Assembly (NCBI RefSeq): GCF_014651535.1
Contig: NZ_BMXB01000016.1
Location: forward strand, 25,464-89,463
Origin: Salinimicrobium marinum
Lineage (GTDB): Bacteria; Bacteroidota; Bacteroidia; Flavobacteriales; Flavobacteriaceae
Direction: 5' to 3'
DNA: 64,000 nt
The translations under genes were made by a program, and so were the position numbers. Positions within the stretch are counted from its first letter, which is position 1. The number at the start of each line of letters is the position of its first letter. The notes under the pieces are model-generated. The model saw only the letters and a program-made list of their open reading frames with translations, was not told the origin of the DNA and ran no database searches. Positions 24,777-34,199 of the stretch are shown piece after piece.

Positions 24777-26129
24777 ATGTTTAAAAAAATATTAATTGCC
24801 AACAGGGGAGAAATTGCCCTGCGTGTTATCCGCACGTGTAAGGAGATGGGGATTAAAACAGTGGCTGTTTACTCTACTGTTGATGCCGAAAGTCTGCACG
24901 TAAGGTTCGCAGATGAAGCTGTGTGTATAGGACCTGCCCCAAGTAATTTGTCTTACCTTAAAATTTCAAACATCATTGCTGCGGCGGAGATTACCAATGC
25001 CGATGCGATTCATCCAGGATACGGATTCTTATCTGAAAATGCTAAATTTTCAAAGATCTGTGCCGAACATAATATAAAATTTATTGGTGCCAGCCCCGAT
25101 ATGATTGATAAAATGGGGGATAAGGCGACAGCTAAAGCTACCATGCGTGCTGCCGGTGTTCCTTGCGTACCCGGATCTGAAGGAATTCTTCCTTCTTATG
25201 AAGATGCAGAAAGAATTGCTGTGGACATGGGGTTTCCGGTGATGCTTAAGGCTACTGCCGGAGGTGGTGGAAAAGGAATGCGTGCCGTTTGGAAGAAAGA
25301 AGATCTTCGTGCCGCCTGGGATTCTGCCCGCCAGGAAGCAGCAGCATCTTTTGGAAATGACGGTATGTACATGGAAAAGCTTATCGAAGAGCCAAGGCAT
25401 ATCGAAATTCAGATTGTTGGAGACAGCTCCGGAAAAGCCTGTCATTTATCTGAAAGGGATTGTTCTGTACAACGTCGTCACCAGAAATTAACCGAAGAGA
25501 CACCTTCTCCATTCATGACCGATAAACTTCGGAAGCAAATGGGAGAAGCTGCAGTAAAGGCTGCTGAATATATTAAATACGAAGGAGCCGGTACGGTAGA
25601 ATTTTTGGTGGATAAACACCGGAATTTTTACTTTATGGAGATGAACACCCGAATCCAGGTGGAGCACCCAATTACCGAACAGGTAATTGACTATGACCTA
25701 ATCAGGGAGCAGATTCTTGTAGCCGCCGGAATTCCTATTTCAGGAAAAAATTATTTCCCGCAATTGCATTCCATTGAGTGCCGTATCAATGCCGAAGATC
25801 CTTATAACAACTTCAGGCCTTCGCCGGGAAAAATTACTAATTTGCATGCGCCGGGTGGACATGGGGTGAGAATAGATACTCACGTTTATAGTGGATATAT
25901 AATTCCGCCAAACTACGATTCCATGATCGCCAAATTGATCACCACTGCCCAAACCAGGGAAGAGGCGATCAACAAGATGAAAAGAGCACTGGATGAGTTC
26001 GTGATAGAAGGGGTGAAAACAACCATTCCTTTCCATCGCCAGTTAATGGATGAGCCAGATTATGTGGCGGGTAATTACACCACAAAATTCATGGAAACAT
26101 TCAAAATGAAACCTGTAATAGAAGAATAA
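24777..26129 (+). CDS. accC: Biotin carboxylase subunit of acetyl-CoA carboxylase
   Basis: The 450-residue protein has the full AccC length with ATP-grasp architecture: the N-terminal [20 protein letters not shown], the glycine-rich GGGGKGMR loop, the HxxxRDCSxQRR-like [15 protein letters not shown] and the metal-binding [11 protein letters not shown]. It carboxylates the biotin on AccB using ATP and bicarbonate. It ends the fabH-accB-accC unit, with a strong hairpin just after the stop. Confidence 0.97.
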   Translation: MFKKILIANRGEIALRVIRTCKEMGIKTVAVYSTVDAESLHVRFADEAVCIGPAPSNLSYLKISNIIAAAEITNADAIHPGYGFLSENAKFSKICAEHNIKFIGASPDMIDKMGDKATAKATMRAAGVPCVPGSEGILPSYEDAERIAVDMGFPVMLKATAGGGGKGMRAVWKKEDLRAAWDSARQEAAASFGNDGMYMEKLIEEPRHIEIQIVGDSSGKACHLSERDCSVQRRHQKLTEETPSPFMTDKLRKQMGEAAVKAAEYIKYEGAGTVEFLVDKHRNFYFMEMNTRIQVEHPITEQVIDYDLIREQILVAAGIPISGKNYFPQLHSIECRINAEDPYNNFRPSPGKITNLHAPGGHGVRIDTHVYSGYIIPPNYDSMIAKLITTAQTREEAINKMKRALDEFVIEGVKTTIPFHRQLMDEPDYVAGNYTTKFMETFKMKPVIEE

Positions 26130-26134
26130 CAATC

Positions 26135-26164
26135 AAAGCCCCGGAATTTCCGGGGCTTCTTTTA
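26135..26164 (+). terminator. Intrinsic terminator after accC
   Basis: AAGCCCCGGAA pairs with TTCCGGGGCTT (11 bp), followed by a T-rich run. Confidence 0.88.
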
Positions 26165-26182
26165 TATTAAATAACTCTATAG

Positions 26183-26209
26183 ACCTCACAGATTTTTAAC
26201 CTGTGAGGT
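26183..26209. repeat. CCTCACAG palindromic repeat, copy 1
   Basis: ACCTCACAG and CTGTGAGGT are perfect arms around a nine-base AT-rich loop, followed by a T-run. Related degenerate copies lie at 26730-26760 and 33456-33485. It could also act as a second terminator. Confidence 0.65.
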
Positions 26210-26275
26210 TTTTGTTTGATATATTTAAGATTAACAGCAGCAGATTTTAAATTCTTATTATTATTCCTATTTTTA

Positions 26276-26659
26276 ATGGATAATAGTAAAAAGGGAAATT
26301 TCCCGCTTCAGGAAGAAGAGATTGCACAACTAAGCAAACAATTTACGGGTGTCTGGATGGTTGGTTTGTTGAAAAATGACCCAGCCGTTGCTTTGGCAAA
26401 AGTAAAAATTCCCGTTTTGGCAATAAATGGCAAAAATGATGTTCAGGTAATTTCAAGCATAAATTTACTAACCATAGAAAATAGCCTTAAAAAAGCCGGG
26501 AACAAAAATGTGACAATCAAGGAGTATGACAATTTTAACCATCTGTTCCAGGAAAGTAAAAATGGTTTGCCCAATGAATATTCGGAAATCAAACAGACAT
26601 TTTCCCCTGAAGTTCTGGAAGATGTCAAAAGCTGGATATTGGAAGTTACTGGTAATTAA
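26276..26659 (+). pseudogene. Remnant of an alpha/beta hydrolase (C-terminal part only)
   Basis: The 128-codon frame (ATG 26276; open from 26216) matches only the C-terminal third of an S9/S33-like alpha/beta hydrolase. It has the strand before the acid residue (IPVLAINGKNDVQV) and the histidine loop (YDNFNHLFQ), then the final helix (SPEVLEDVKSWI). The N-terminal core and the GxSxG nucleophile are absent, so it cannot be a working hydrolase. It lies between two CCTCACAG palindromes, which suggests loss of the 5' part or insertion as a fragment. It could still be expressed as a small protein. Confidence 0.7.
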
Positions 26660-26729
26660 GAATAGTTTTCTGTTGTTAATAATAAATCAGTAAATTGATT
26701 CCTTTCCTAGAATCGCAGGTCTTGACACA

Positions 26730-26760
26730 AACCTCACAGGTTTTCAAATCCCTGAGATTT
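26730..26760. repeat. CCTCACAG palindromic repeat, copy 2 (degenerate)
   Basis: AACCTCACAGG is followed by TTTTCAAAT and a decayed right arm (CCTGAGATT for the expected CCTGTGAGGTT). It flanks the hydrolase remnant on its 3' side. Confidence 0.55.
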
Positions 26761-26776
26761 AAAAATTAATTATTAA

Positions 26777-27892
26777 ATGAACTTCTCCTATTGGGAACAA
26801 CAAACCTGGTTTTCCAACATTGACTATACTATCGTTGGTAGTGGTATCACAGGTCTTAATTGCGCACTTCAGTTAAAAAGACGGTTCCCGAATGCCAATA
26901 TTTTGATCCTTGAACGAGGATTGCTTCCTAATGGTGCCAGCACGAAAAATGCCGGATTTGCCTGCTTCGGAAGCATTTCGGAGATCCTGGAGGATCTAAA
27001 ACATCATCCTGAAGAAGAAGTGCTCCAGCTGATCAAAAAGAGAGTCAGTGGCCTGGAATTGCTTCGGAAGAACCTGGGAGATGCGATCATTGGCTATGAA
27101 TCCCACGGGGGATATGAATTATTTACTTCCGAAGATAAAGAGCTATATGATCACTGTCGTGCAAACCTCAAAAAGGTAAATCAATTGCTGAAACCTCTTT
27201 TTGGAGAGGATATTTTCAGTATAAAAGATAATACATTCAGGTTTGAAAATATTCAGGAAAAACTGATCTACAGTAAATACGAGGGCCAGATCCACACCGG
27301 AAAAATGATGGCAGCCCTGCTTCATAAAGTTCATGCGGTGGGGGTGAAGATCCTTAATAATGTAACAGTAGAGGAAGTGGAGGAAGCTAGCGGAGCTGTA
27401 AAAGTAAAAACCGATCAATTAGAGTTTTTGACAAAAAAATTACTGATTGCCACCAACGGATTCGCTTCAAGATTTGGAATAACTGAAGTAAAGCCGGCAA
27501 GGGCGCAGATTTTGATCACCAAACCAATCGCCGATCTTAAGATCAAAGGAACCTTTCATTTAGATAAAGGGTTTTACTATTTCCGGAATATTGATGACCG
27601 CATCTTACTGGGAGGTGGAAGAAATCTGGATATTAAAACCGAAGAAACCACAGAAATGGCAGAAACGACTCTCATACAGAACAGGCTGGATGAACTCCTG
27701 AAAACGACCATTCTGCCGCATGCAGATTTTGAGGTAGACCGCCGCTGGAGCGGAATTATGGGTGTTGGACACCAGAAGAAACCGGTAGTTGAACAGGTAT
27801 CGGAAAATATTTTCTGCGGAGTGCGGCTGGCAGGGATGGGCATTGCTATTGGCAGCCTGGTGGGAAAAGAACTTGCAGATTTAATAAAGTAA
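26777..27892 (+). CDS. FAD-dependent oxidoreductase (DAO family)
   Basis: The 371-residue protein has an N-terminal FAD-binding motif GSGITGLNCALQL and the ILERG acidic turn, then GASTKNAGFACFGS. The C-terminal segment (FCGVRLAGMGIAIGSLVG) is typical of D-amino-acid-oxidase/glycine-oxidase-type flavoproteins. It presumably oxidises an amine or amino acid in the cytoplasm; the substrate is unknown. It heads a compact unit with mtgA (3-nt gap) and a GreA-like gene (3-nt gap). Confidence 0.88.
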   Translation: MNFSYWEQQTWFSNIDYTIVGSGITGLNCALQLKRRFPNANILILERGLLPNGASTKNAGFACFGSISEILEDLKHHPEEEVLQLIKKRVSGLELLRKNLGDAIIGYESHGGYELFTSEDKELYDHCRANLKKVNQLLKPLFGEDIFSIKDNTFRFENIQEKLIYSKYEGQIHTGKMMAALLHKVHAVGVKILNNVTVEEVEEASGAVKVKTDQLEFLTKKLLIATNGFASRFGITEVKPARAQILITKPIADLKIKGTFHLDKGFYYFRNIDDRILLGGGRNLDIKTEETTEMAETTLIQNRLDELLKTTILPHADFEVDRRWSGIMGVGHQKKPVVEQVSENIFCGVRLAGMGIAIGSLVGKELADLIK

Positions 27893-27895
27893 TTT

Positions 27896-28564
27896 ATGAA
27901 GCGATTTTTCAGGATCATAATTAAAATCATCGGATGGTTTTTTGTGATTACAATTTTTCTGGTAGTGTTATTTAAATGGGTTCCGGTGCCTTTTACTCCG
28001 TTGATGGCGATCCGGTATTTTGAACATCCCGAAGAAGAGATCAGGCACGACTGGGTTCCGATGGAGGAGATTTCTCCGGCTTTGCCACTGGCAGTGGTAG
28101 CGAGTGAAGATCAGAATTTTCCAAACCACAACGGGTTTGATTACGAAGCTATCAAAAAGGCTATAGAAGAAAATAAAACCCGCCGCAGGGCACGTGGGGC
28201 CAGCACAATCTCTCAGCAAACTGCTAAAAATGTATTTTTATGGCCACAAAGCAGCTGGGTGAGAAAAGGTTTTGAAGTGTATTTCACTTTTTTGATAGAA
28301 TTGTTCTGGAGCAAGGAGCGAATCCTGGAGGTGTACCTGAATAGCATCGAAATGGGAAAAGGAGTATATGGAGCAGAAGCTGCTGCACAATTCTGGTTCG
28401 GGAAACCGGCACAGAGCCTTTCATCTTCTGAAGCAGCAGCGATCGCAGCTGTTTTACCCAATCCGCGGCAATACAATGCCAATCCTGCCAGCAGTTACAT
28501 TCAGCAAAGAAAAGGCTGGATCCAACGGCAAATGCAGAATCTTGGCCGTTTAAATTTAGAATAA
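27896..28564 (+). CDS. mtgA: Monofunctional peptidoglycan glycosyltransferase
   Basis: The 222-residue protein has one N-terminal transmembrane anchor (about 7-27) followed by a GT51 domain: catalytic SEDQNFPNHNGFD, RGASTISQQTAKN, the second motif RILEVYLNSIEMGKGVYGAE and SEAAAIAAVLPNP. It polymerises lipid II into glycan strands on the periplasmic face. Its length is normal for MtgA, with no transpeptidase domain. It is tightly coupled to the genes on both sides. Confidence 0.95.
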   Translation: MKRFFRIIIKIIGWFFVITIFLVVLFKWVPVPFTPLMAIRYFEHPEEEIRHDWVPMEEISPALPLAVVASEDQNFPNHNGFDYEAIKKAIEENKTRRRARGASTISQQTAKNVFLWPQSSWVRKGFEVYFTFLIELFWSKERILEVYLNSIEMGKGVYGAEAAAQFWFGKPAQSLSSSEAAAIAAVLPNPRQYNANPASSYIQQRKGWIQRQMQNLGRLNLE

Positions 28565-28567
28565 CGA

Positions 28568-29023
28568 ATGACTTTAGATAATAAACAAAAGCTTAAAGCC
28601 GCTGCCGGTATTTATGTGGAAGACCGCATAAAAAAGATCCATACCGCAATAGCCGATCTGGAAGAGGCATTAAAGCTGGAAACCAAATGTTCCATGGGCG
28701 ATAAATACGAAACCGGTAGAGCAATGCTGCACCTGGAATTTGAGAAACTATCGGGTCAACTGGAACAATTAAGCCGACTCACAAAGACACTTTCGATGAT
28801 CAAAGAAAAGCAGAATTTCGAAAAAGTGGAGTTTGGCAGTGTGGTAAAAACTGCAAAAGCAAATTATTTTATTTCCATCCCTGCGGGTGAGATAGAAATT
28901 GGCGGGGAGAAGTTTTACGCCATTGGAGCAGGTTCACCTGTAGCCAAGGCGATGTTAGGGAAAAATGTGGGTGATTTCTTTACCTTCAACGGAGTAAAAA
29001 ATGAAATATTAAAAATTTATTAA
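28568..29023 (+). CDS. GreA/GreB-like transcription factor
   Basis: The 151-residue protein has an N-terminal helical hairpin (about 1-75) and a C-terminal FKBP-like GreA/B domain (VEFGSVVKTAKANYFISI, IGAGSPVAKAMLGKNVGDF). At the hairpin tip, GDKYET keeps D45 and E48 at the spacing of the two catalytic acidic residues in GreA (GDLKEN). This suggests that it can insert into the RNA polymerase secondary channel and stimulate transcript cleavage. Such proteins are sometimes mis-named 3-oxoacyl-ACP synthase in flavobacterial genomes. Its place behind mtgA is probably operonic convenience. Confidence 0.75.
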   Translation: MTLDNKQKLKAAAGIYVEDRIKKIHTAIADLEEALKLETKCSMGDKYETGRAMLHLEFEKLSGQLEQLSRLTKTLSMIKEKQNFEKVEFGSVVKTAKANYFISIPAGEIEIGGEKFYAIGAGSPVAKAMLGKNVGDFFTFNGVKNEILKIY

Positions 29024-29038
29024 TTTCTGTTGAAAACC

Positions 29039-30013
29039 TCAGTTATTGCCCAGCCTGGATCTTATAAGATTTTCTGAAGCAATTACCTTCATTATTCTTC
29101 CCGGCTGCAATTTCTCCGAAGATTCAAAAAAGATTTTTTCGCCATTGATTTCAGCTTCGATCAAAAAGTGCTGACCTTTAAAATAGGAATTTTTCACTCG
29201 TACTTCCACACCTGCACTTGTGCCTACTTCAATTTCATGAGGATATAGAATGACTTTTTCCCCTAATCTTTCATGTGGAAAAAACTGCTTTGTTGGCAGC
29301 TCATTCACTTCTCCAAAAAGGGATGCTACATACACATTTTTGGGCTTGCGGTAAAGTTCCTCGGGGGAACCTTCTGCTATGATTTTCCCGGCCCTCATGG
29401 CGAGGGTTTTGTCGGCAAAAGAGAGAGCGTCGGTACTGTCGTGCGTAGCAACAAGACAGGTGATATTCTGTGCTTTCAGGTATGAAAACAGGTTTCTGCG
29501 CAGGTTGTTTTTCCTGAAATGGTCAATATGGCTGAAAGGTTCATCTAAAAGCAAAATTTCGGGAGGCTTGGCTAAAACTCTGGCCAGGGCAACCCTCTGT
29601 TGCTGTCCGCCGCTAAGGAATTTTGCTTTGACTTTGGCCATGTCTGCCATTTCTACCAGCTCCAGAAGTTCTTTTACACGTTGCTGCTTTTTCCGGGGAT
29701 ACATGTTGGATAAGAACTTGCCCACGTTTTCTGCAACAGTTAGCGGTGGCATCAAATCAAAATCCTGCGTGAGGTATTTTATGAATTCTTCCCCAGGGAC
29801 AATATTGAAATTTGGTCCTAAAAGCTCTTTTTCATTCCAGAATATTTGTCCTTTCACGTGATGCAATCCATAGATGATCTGCAAAAGCGTGCTTTTTCCA
29901 CATCCGCTGGCACCAATAATGGAAACGTTTTCTCCTTTTTGTACATTAAAACTGAGATTCTTAATGAAGAGTTTTTTGGAATATCCGAAAGAGATTTTTT
30001 TGACCTTTAGCAT
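29039..30013 (-). CDS. ABC transporter ATP-binding protein with TOBE-like tail
   Basis: The 324-residue protein has Walker A GASGCGKST, the signature LSGGQQQRVALARVL, Walker B ILLLDEPFSH and the switch histidine in VATHD. A C-terminal region of about 90 residues resembles the TOBE domain of PotA/FbpC/CysA-type importers (VKNSYFKGQHFLIEAEINGE). It should energise import of a small solute. No permease or binding protein is adjacent, so its membrane partner is encoded elsewhere. It is convergent with the GreA-like gene (15 nt apart). Confidence 0.9.
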   Translation of the reverse strand: MLKVKKISFGYSKKLFIKNLSFNVQKGENVSIIGASGCGKSTLLQIIYGLHHVKGQIFWNEKELLGPNFNIVPGEEFIKYLTQDFDLMPPLTVAENVGKFLSNMYPRKKQQRVKELLELVEMADMAKVKAKFLSGGQQQRVALARVLAKPPEILLLDEPFSHIDHFRKNNLRRNLFSYLKAQNITCLVATHDSTDALSFADKTLAMRAGKIIAEGSPEELYRKPKNVYVASLFGEVNELPTKQFFPHERLGEKVILYPHEIEVGTSAGVEVRVKNSYFKGQHFLIEAEINGEKIFFESSEKLQPGRIMKVIASENLIRSRLGNN

Positions 30014-30054
30014 TGATGGGAGTTAAGAGTATAAAGGTAGGAACGATTTGGGTA

Positions 30055-30094
30055 TAAAAAAAGCCTCCGAAAATGTTAATCCGGAGGCTTTTCA
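30055..30094 (-). terminator. Terminator of the prolyl oligopeptidase gene
   Basis: AAGCCTCCG and CGGAGGCTT form a perfect 9-bp stem. Read on the minus strand it ends in a run of T, just after the peptidase stop codon. Confidence 0.82.
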
Positions 30095-30134
30095 GTATTT
30101 GAATAAGGTTTTGTTATCCTTATACTTTAGTTAT

Positions 30135-32270
30135 CTATTTTTCAGGTAATACTTCAAATCCCATATTGTAGAGGGTAAATCCGAAGATATCTGCGTACTG
30201 CTCGATGGTTTTGCTTACTGGAGTTCCGGCGCCATGACCTGCATTTGTTTCAATACGGATCAAAACAGGATTGTTACCTGCCTGTTTTTCCTGTAATTCG
30301 GCTGCGAATTTAAAGGAATGTGCAGGCACCACCCTGTCATCATGATCACCTGTGGTGATCAGAGTTGCAGGATATTCTACTCCTTTATCCACGTTGTGAA
30401 GCGGGGAATAATTTAACAGGTAATTAAACATTTCAGCATTGTCTTCGGCAGTTCCATAATCATACGCCCAGCCTGCACCGGCAGTAAAGGTGTGGTAACG
30501 TAGCATATCGAGCACTCCCACAGCAGGTAAAGCAACCTTCACAAGATCGGGACGTTGGGTCATGGTGGCACCAACTAAAAGTCCGCCGTTGGAACCTCCC
30601 CGGATTGCCAGGTAATCTTTTGAAGTATAATCTTCTTCGATAAGGTATTCGGCAGCTGCAATGAAATCATCAAAAACATTTTGTTTCTGAAGTTTTGTTC
30701 CGGCGTTGTGCCATTCTTTTCCGTATTCCCCGCCACCGCGAAGGTTAGGAACGGCATAAATTCCACCCTGCTCCATCCAAACGGCGTTTGCAATGCTAAA
30801 AGAAGGCGTTAAGCTCACGTTGAAACCGCCGTAACCATATAGGATAGTCGGATTCTTTCCGTTGCGTTCCAGGCCTTTTTTATAGGTAATGATCATCGGA
30901 ATCTTTGTACCGTCTTTTGAAGTATAAAAAACCTGCTCGCTTTCAAAATTTTCAGGATTGAAATCGATGTCTGGTTTGTTGTACAATTCCGAAGTTCCTT
31001 CCTCGATCTGATATTTATAAATGCTTCCAGGTGTTACATAATTTGTGAAGGAATAATATAGTACATCATCTTCTTTTTTGGCTCCAAAACCTCCTGCAGA
31101 ACCAACTCCCGGAAGTTCTACCTCACGTACAAGATTTCCTTCGTAATCATACTGTTTTACGTTAGAAACCGCGTCTTTCATATATTCGGTAAAGAAATAT
31201 CCACCGGCGGTAGAAGGACTTAATACATTTTCGGTTTCAGGTATGAAATCCTCCCAGTTTTCGGGAGCGGGATTGGAAGCATCAACCGTTACGATCTTCA
31301 TATTCGGTGCATTGCGGTTGGTAACAATGTATAATTTGCTGCCTACATTCTCGATCACGTAAGAATCTGTTTCTTCATGGTCAAGAATAGTCACCAGTTG
31401 TGGATTTGCTTCGGAAAGATCCATCATAAACATTTTTCCTCCCGAAGTCGAATTTCTTGCTGAAATGAAGAGGTAGCGATTGTCTTCTGAAACACTTCCA
31501 CCTACATAACGGTGTTTTTGATCGGCAGTTCCACCGAAGATCAATTCATCATTCGCCTGATCTGTTCCCAGTTTGTGGTAGTATAGTTTATGCTGATCTG
31601 TCTTTGCAGAAAGTTCACTTCCTTCGGGCTTTTCATAGCTGGAATAGTAGAAACCTTCGTTGCCTTTCCATGATACCCCACTGAATTTCACATCTACCAA
31701 AGTATCTTCTTTGATTTCGCGTGTTTCAGCATCCATTACGATGATCTTTCTCCAGTCACTTCCACCTTCAGAAATGCTGTAGGCGAGGGTTTTTCCGTCT
31801 TCAGAAAAACTCAATCCTCCTAAAGAAGTGGTTCCGTCTTCACTGAATTTGTTCGGATCTAAAAAGATCTCAGGTGTGTCGTTTTCATTCTTTTTCCGGT
31901 AAATAACGTATTGGTTTTGGAGTCCGTCGTTTTTGGAAAAATAGATATAATCTCCTTCTTTCCACGGGGCACCAATCTTTTCATAGTTCCAGAGGTCTGA
32001 AAGACGTTTTTTCAATTCTTCTCTGAAAGGAATAGATTCAAGATAACCAAAGGTTACTTCATTCTGGGATTTCACCCATTCTTCTGTTTCTTCGCTGCGG
32101 TCATCTTCCAGCCAGCGGTAAGGATCTTTGATATCGGTACCAAAATAGTTGGTCACCGTATCTACTTTTTTAGTTTCAGGATAATTCAAGGCAGTTTGTT
32201 CTTGTGCTATTAGGCTTCCGCAGGGGTAGAGAAGCCCTATAGCGAAGATACCAATGATTGCTTTTTTCAT
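30135..32270 (-). CDS. Prolyl oligopeptidase (S9A family)
   Basis: The 711-residue protein has a signal peptide (ending SLIAQ), an N-terminal beta-propeller ([14 protein letters not shown] onward) and a C-terminal alpha/beta hydrolase domain. The nucleophile lies in GGSNGG, the acid in [11 protein letters not shown] and the histidine in TNAGHGAG. It cleaves short peptides after proline, and it resembles the exported prolyl endopeptidase of Elizabethkingia (Flavobacterium) meningosepticum. A periplasmic location is likely. It is a monocistronic gene with its own terminator. Confidence 0.95.
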   Translation of the reverse strand: MKKAIIGIFAIGLLYPCGSLIAQEQTALNYPETKKVDTVTNYFGTDIKDPYRWLEDDRSEETEEWVKSQNEVTFGYLESIPFREELKKRLSDLWNYEKIGAPWKEGDYIYFSKNDGLQNQYVIYRKKNENDTPEIFLDPNKFSEDGTTSLGGLSFSEDGKTLAYSISEGGSDWRKIIVMDAETREIKEDTLVDVKFSGVSWKGNEGFYYSSYEKPEGSELSAKTDQHKLYYHKLGTDQANDELIFGGTADQKHRYVGGSVSEDNRYLFISARNSTSGGKMFMMDLSEANPQLVTILDHEETDSYVIENVGSKLYIVTNRNAPNMKIVTVDASNPAPENWEDFIPETENVLSPSTAGGYFFTEYMKDAVSNVKQYDYEGNLVREVELPGVGSAGGFGAKKEDDVLYYSFTNYVTPGSIYKYQIEEGTSELYNKPDIDFNPENFESEQVFYTSKDGTKIPMIITYKKGLERNGKNPTILYGYGGFNVSLTPSFSIANAVWMEQGGIYAVPNLRGGGEYGKEWHNAGTKLQKQNVFDDFIAAAEYLIEEDYTSKDYLAIRGGSNGGLLVGATMTQRPDLVKVALPAVGVLDMLRYHTFTAGAGWAYDYGTAEDNAEMFNYLLNYSPLHNVDKGVEYPATLITTGDHDDRVVPAHSFKFAAELQEKQAGNNPVLIRIETNAGHGAGTPVSKTIEQYADIFGFTLYNMGFEVLPEK

Positions 32271-32342
32271 ATAAGTAATATAATTAGTTGTGGTAAAGTT
32301 AGTATAAAAATCGTTTTGATTGTAACAGAGGGAATTCTGAAC

Positions 32343-32377
32343 AAAAAATCCTGTTTCCGGAAACTCAGAAACAGGAT
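32343..32377 (-). terminator. Terminator after asd
   Basis: ATCCTGTTTC and GAAACAGGAT form a perfect 10-bp stem. On the minus strand it is followed by a T-run, 20-50 nt beyond the asd stop. Confidence 0.85.
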
Positions 32378-32398
32378 ATTCTAAATATTATAAAAACT

Positions 32399-33388
32399 TT
32401 ATACCAGTTTATTTTCTTTGAGATATTCTGCGATTTGTACGGCATTTGTGGCGGCACCTTTGCGCAGGTTATCTGCCACGACCCACATATTCAGCGTGTT
32501 TGGTTGGGAATAATCCCTTCTTATCCTTCCTACAAAAACATCATCTTTTCCTTCAGCGTAAATTGGCATTGGGTATGTATTTGTGTCGGGATTATCCTGA
32601 ACGGTTACGCCAGGAAACTCGCTAAGCATTTTCCTTACCTCTTCTTCATCAAAGTCGGAGTAAAACTCCACGTTTACAGCTTCACTATGTCCGCCAACTA
32701 CCGGGATCCTGATTGCTGTAGCACTCACATTGACCGAGTCATCCCCAAGGATCTTCTTGGTTTCCTTTGTAAGTTTCATTTCTTCTTTGGTGTATCCGTT
32801 TTCCTCAAAAACATCACAATGAGGCAGGGCATTTTTGTGTATGGGGTAAGGATAAGCCATTTCACCCTGTTTTCCGGCATACTCGTTTTCAAGCTGCTCA
32901 ACCGCTTTTACACCGGTTCCGGTAATAGACTGGTAAGTGGAAACTACCACTCTTTTAATTTTATATCGGTCGTGCAACGGCTTCAAAGCCATTAATAACT
33001 GAATGGTAGAACAGTTGGGATTGGCGATGATCTTATCTTCTGCAGTAATTTCTGAAGCATTTATCTCCGGAATAATGAGTTTCTTCGTCGGATCCATTCT
33101 CCATGCTGAAGAATTGTCGATCACTGTAGTTCCAACTTCGGCAAACTTTGGTGCCCATTCCAGGGATGTATCACCTCCTGCTGAGAAAACAGCAATTTCC
33201 GGTTTTTGGTTTACTGCTTCCTGAAGTCCGATTACCTCGTATTCCCTTCCGTTATAAGAAATTTTCTTTCCGACAGACCTTTCCGAAGCCACGGGTAACA
33301 ATTCCGTTACCGGAAAGTTTCTTTCGGCCAGTACTTTTAACATGACTTCGCCTACCATTCCGGTGGCGCCAACGACTGCTACTTTCAT
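32399..33388 (-). CDS. asd: Aspartate-semialdehyde dehydrogenase
   Basis: The 329-residue protein has the NADP-binding start VAVVGATGMVGEVML, the catalytic cysteine in NPNCSTIQ and the catalytic histidine in GGHSEAVNVEF. It reduces aspartyl-4-phosphate to the semialdehyde for lysine/diaminopimelate, threonine and methionine synthesis. Length and motifs are normal. It is probably monocistronic, as palindromic repeats separate it from mscL. Confidence 0.96.
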   Translation of the reverse strand: MKVAVVGATGMVGEVMLKVLAERNFPVTELLPVASERSVGKKISYNGREYEVIGLQEAVNQKPEIAVFSAGGDTSLEWAPKFAEVGTTVIDNSSAWRMDPTKKLIIPEINASEITAEDKIIANPNCSTIQLLMALKPLHDRYKIKRVVVSTYQSITGTGVKAVEQLENEYAGKQGEMAYPYPIHKNALPHCDVFEENGYTKEEMKLTKETKKILGDDSVNVSATAIRIPVVGGHSEAVNVEFYSDFDEEEVRKMLSEFPGVTVQDNPDTNTYPMPIYAEGKDDVFVGRIRRDYSQPNTLNMWVVADNLRKGAATNAVQIAEYLKENKLV

Positions 33389-33403
33389 ATTTTTTGAATT
33401 GTC

Positions 33404-33423
33404 ATTCCCGCGCAGGCGGGAAT
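33404..33423. repeat. REP-like hairpin
   Basis: ATTCCCGC and GCGGGAAT are perfect 8-bp arms around GCAG, preceded by GTC and followed by CTA. This resembles a dispersed GTCATTCCCGC...GCGGGAATC repeat found in many bacterial genomes. Only this copy was noticed here. Confidence 0.65.
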
Positions 33424-33455
33424 CTAATTAAACTTTGCCATTACTATATTGCATA

Positions 33456-33485
33456 CTTCACAGATTCTGAAAACCTGCGTGAACT
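33456..33485. repeat. CCTCACAG-family palindrome, copy 3 (degenerate)
   Basis: TTCACAGATT and AACCTGCGTGAA form imperfect arms. They share TCACAGATT and AACCTG.GTGA with the copy at 26183-26209. Confidence 0.45.
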
Positions 33486-33650
33486 CATTCGGGAAACTAA
33501 CCCCGAACGATACTTACAAATGTATTGTACTTGAATCAATTATTGGAACGGTGCTCATGGAAATTATTCTAATCTGAATTCATTTAACCACTTTGTACAG
33601 AATGTTAAATATGCAACATTCATTATATACTGCAGTACAGCGTTAAAAAC

Positions 33651-33680
33651 AAAAAAGAACCACGCCTTTTGAGCGTGGTT
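33651..33680 (-). terminator. Terminator after mscL
   Basis: AACCACGC and GCGTGGTT form a perfect 8-bp stem with a T-run on the minus strand. Confidence 0.82.
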
Positions 33681-33721
33681 TAGGGTTAAAATATATAGTG
33701 TAGCGGTTACTACGTGCGTGC

Positions 33722-34150
33722 TTAATTGTTTTTCCGTCTCAATTCATCTCTAATTTCGGTAAGTAATTCTTCCTGAGAAGGACCTTTTGGAGCTGCGACC
33801 ACAGGGGCTTCTTTCTTTTTCTTGGTTCGTTCATAAGCTCTAAGGAGCAAAAATATGAAAAAAGCAACGATTACAAAATAGATAATTGCCTGGATAACAT
33901 TTCCATACGTGAGTACGGCCGCCTCTGCTTCCTGTGCTGCCTGCAGGCTTTCGTAAGAATTTCCATCCAGGGAAATGAACTGCTGCGAGAAATCTGCACC
34001 ACCGGTTAATACTCCGATTATAGGCATGATAATATCTGCTACCACCGAGGAAATGATCTTGTTAAAAGCAGCACCCATTACCACTGCTGTTGCCAGTGCG
34101 ATAATGTCACCTTTCATTAGAAAGGTTTTAAAGTCTTTAAAAAAAGCCAT
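33722..34150 (-). CDS. mscL: Large-conductance mechanosensitive channel
   Basis: The 142-residue protein has the N-terminal amphipathic segment [34 protein letters not shown], in which the pore-lining TM1 carries the conserved GxAxN-type pattern. A periplasmic loop follows, then TM2 ([17 protein letters not shown]) and a charged cytoplasmic bundle with TEIRDELR. It opens under membrane tension to release solutes during hypo-osmotic shock. It lies 49 nt downstream of alr on the same strand and ends with its own terminator. Confidence 0.95.
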   Translation of the reverse strand: MAFFKDFKTFLMKGDIIALATAVVMGAAFNKIISSVVADIIMPIIGVLTGGADFSQQFISLDGNSYESLQAAQEAEAAVLTYGNVIQAIIYFVIVAFFIFLLLRAYERTKKKKEAPVVAAPKGPSQEELLTEIRDELRRKNN

Positions 34151-34199
34151 GGTTGTTTGGATTGGTTCCTACAAATTTGGCGATAAAACCCCAATAATC

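Larger units (their letters stand above)
33389..33721. other. Intergenic region with two palindromic repeats
   Basis: There is no gene. It holds a REP-like hairpin (33404-33423), a degenerate CCTCACAG-family palindrome (33456-33485) and the mscL terminator (33651-33680). Confidence 0.6.

Noticed and set aside
33404..33423. GC-rich hairpin as a terminator of asd or mscL
   Set aside because: It lies upstream of the asd start and has no adjacent T-run in either direction. mscL has its own better hairpin at 33651-33680.
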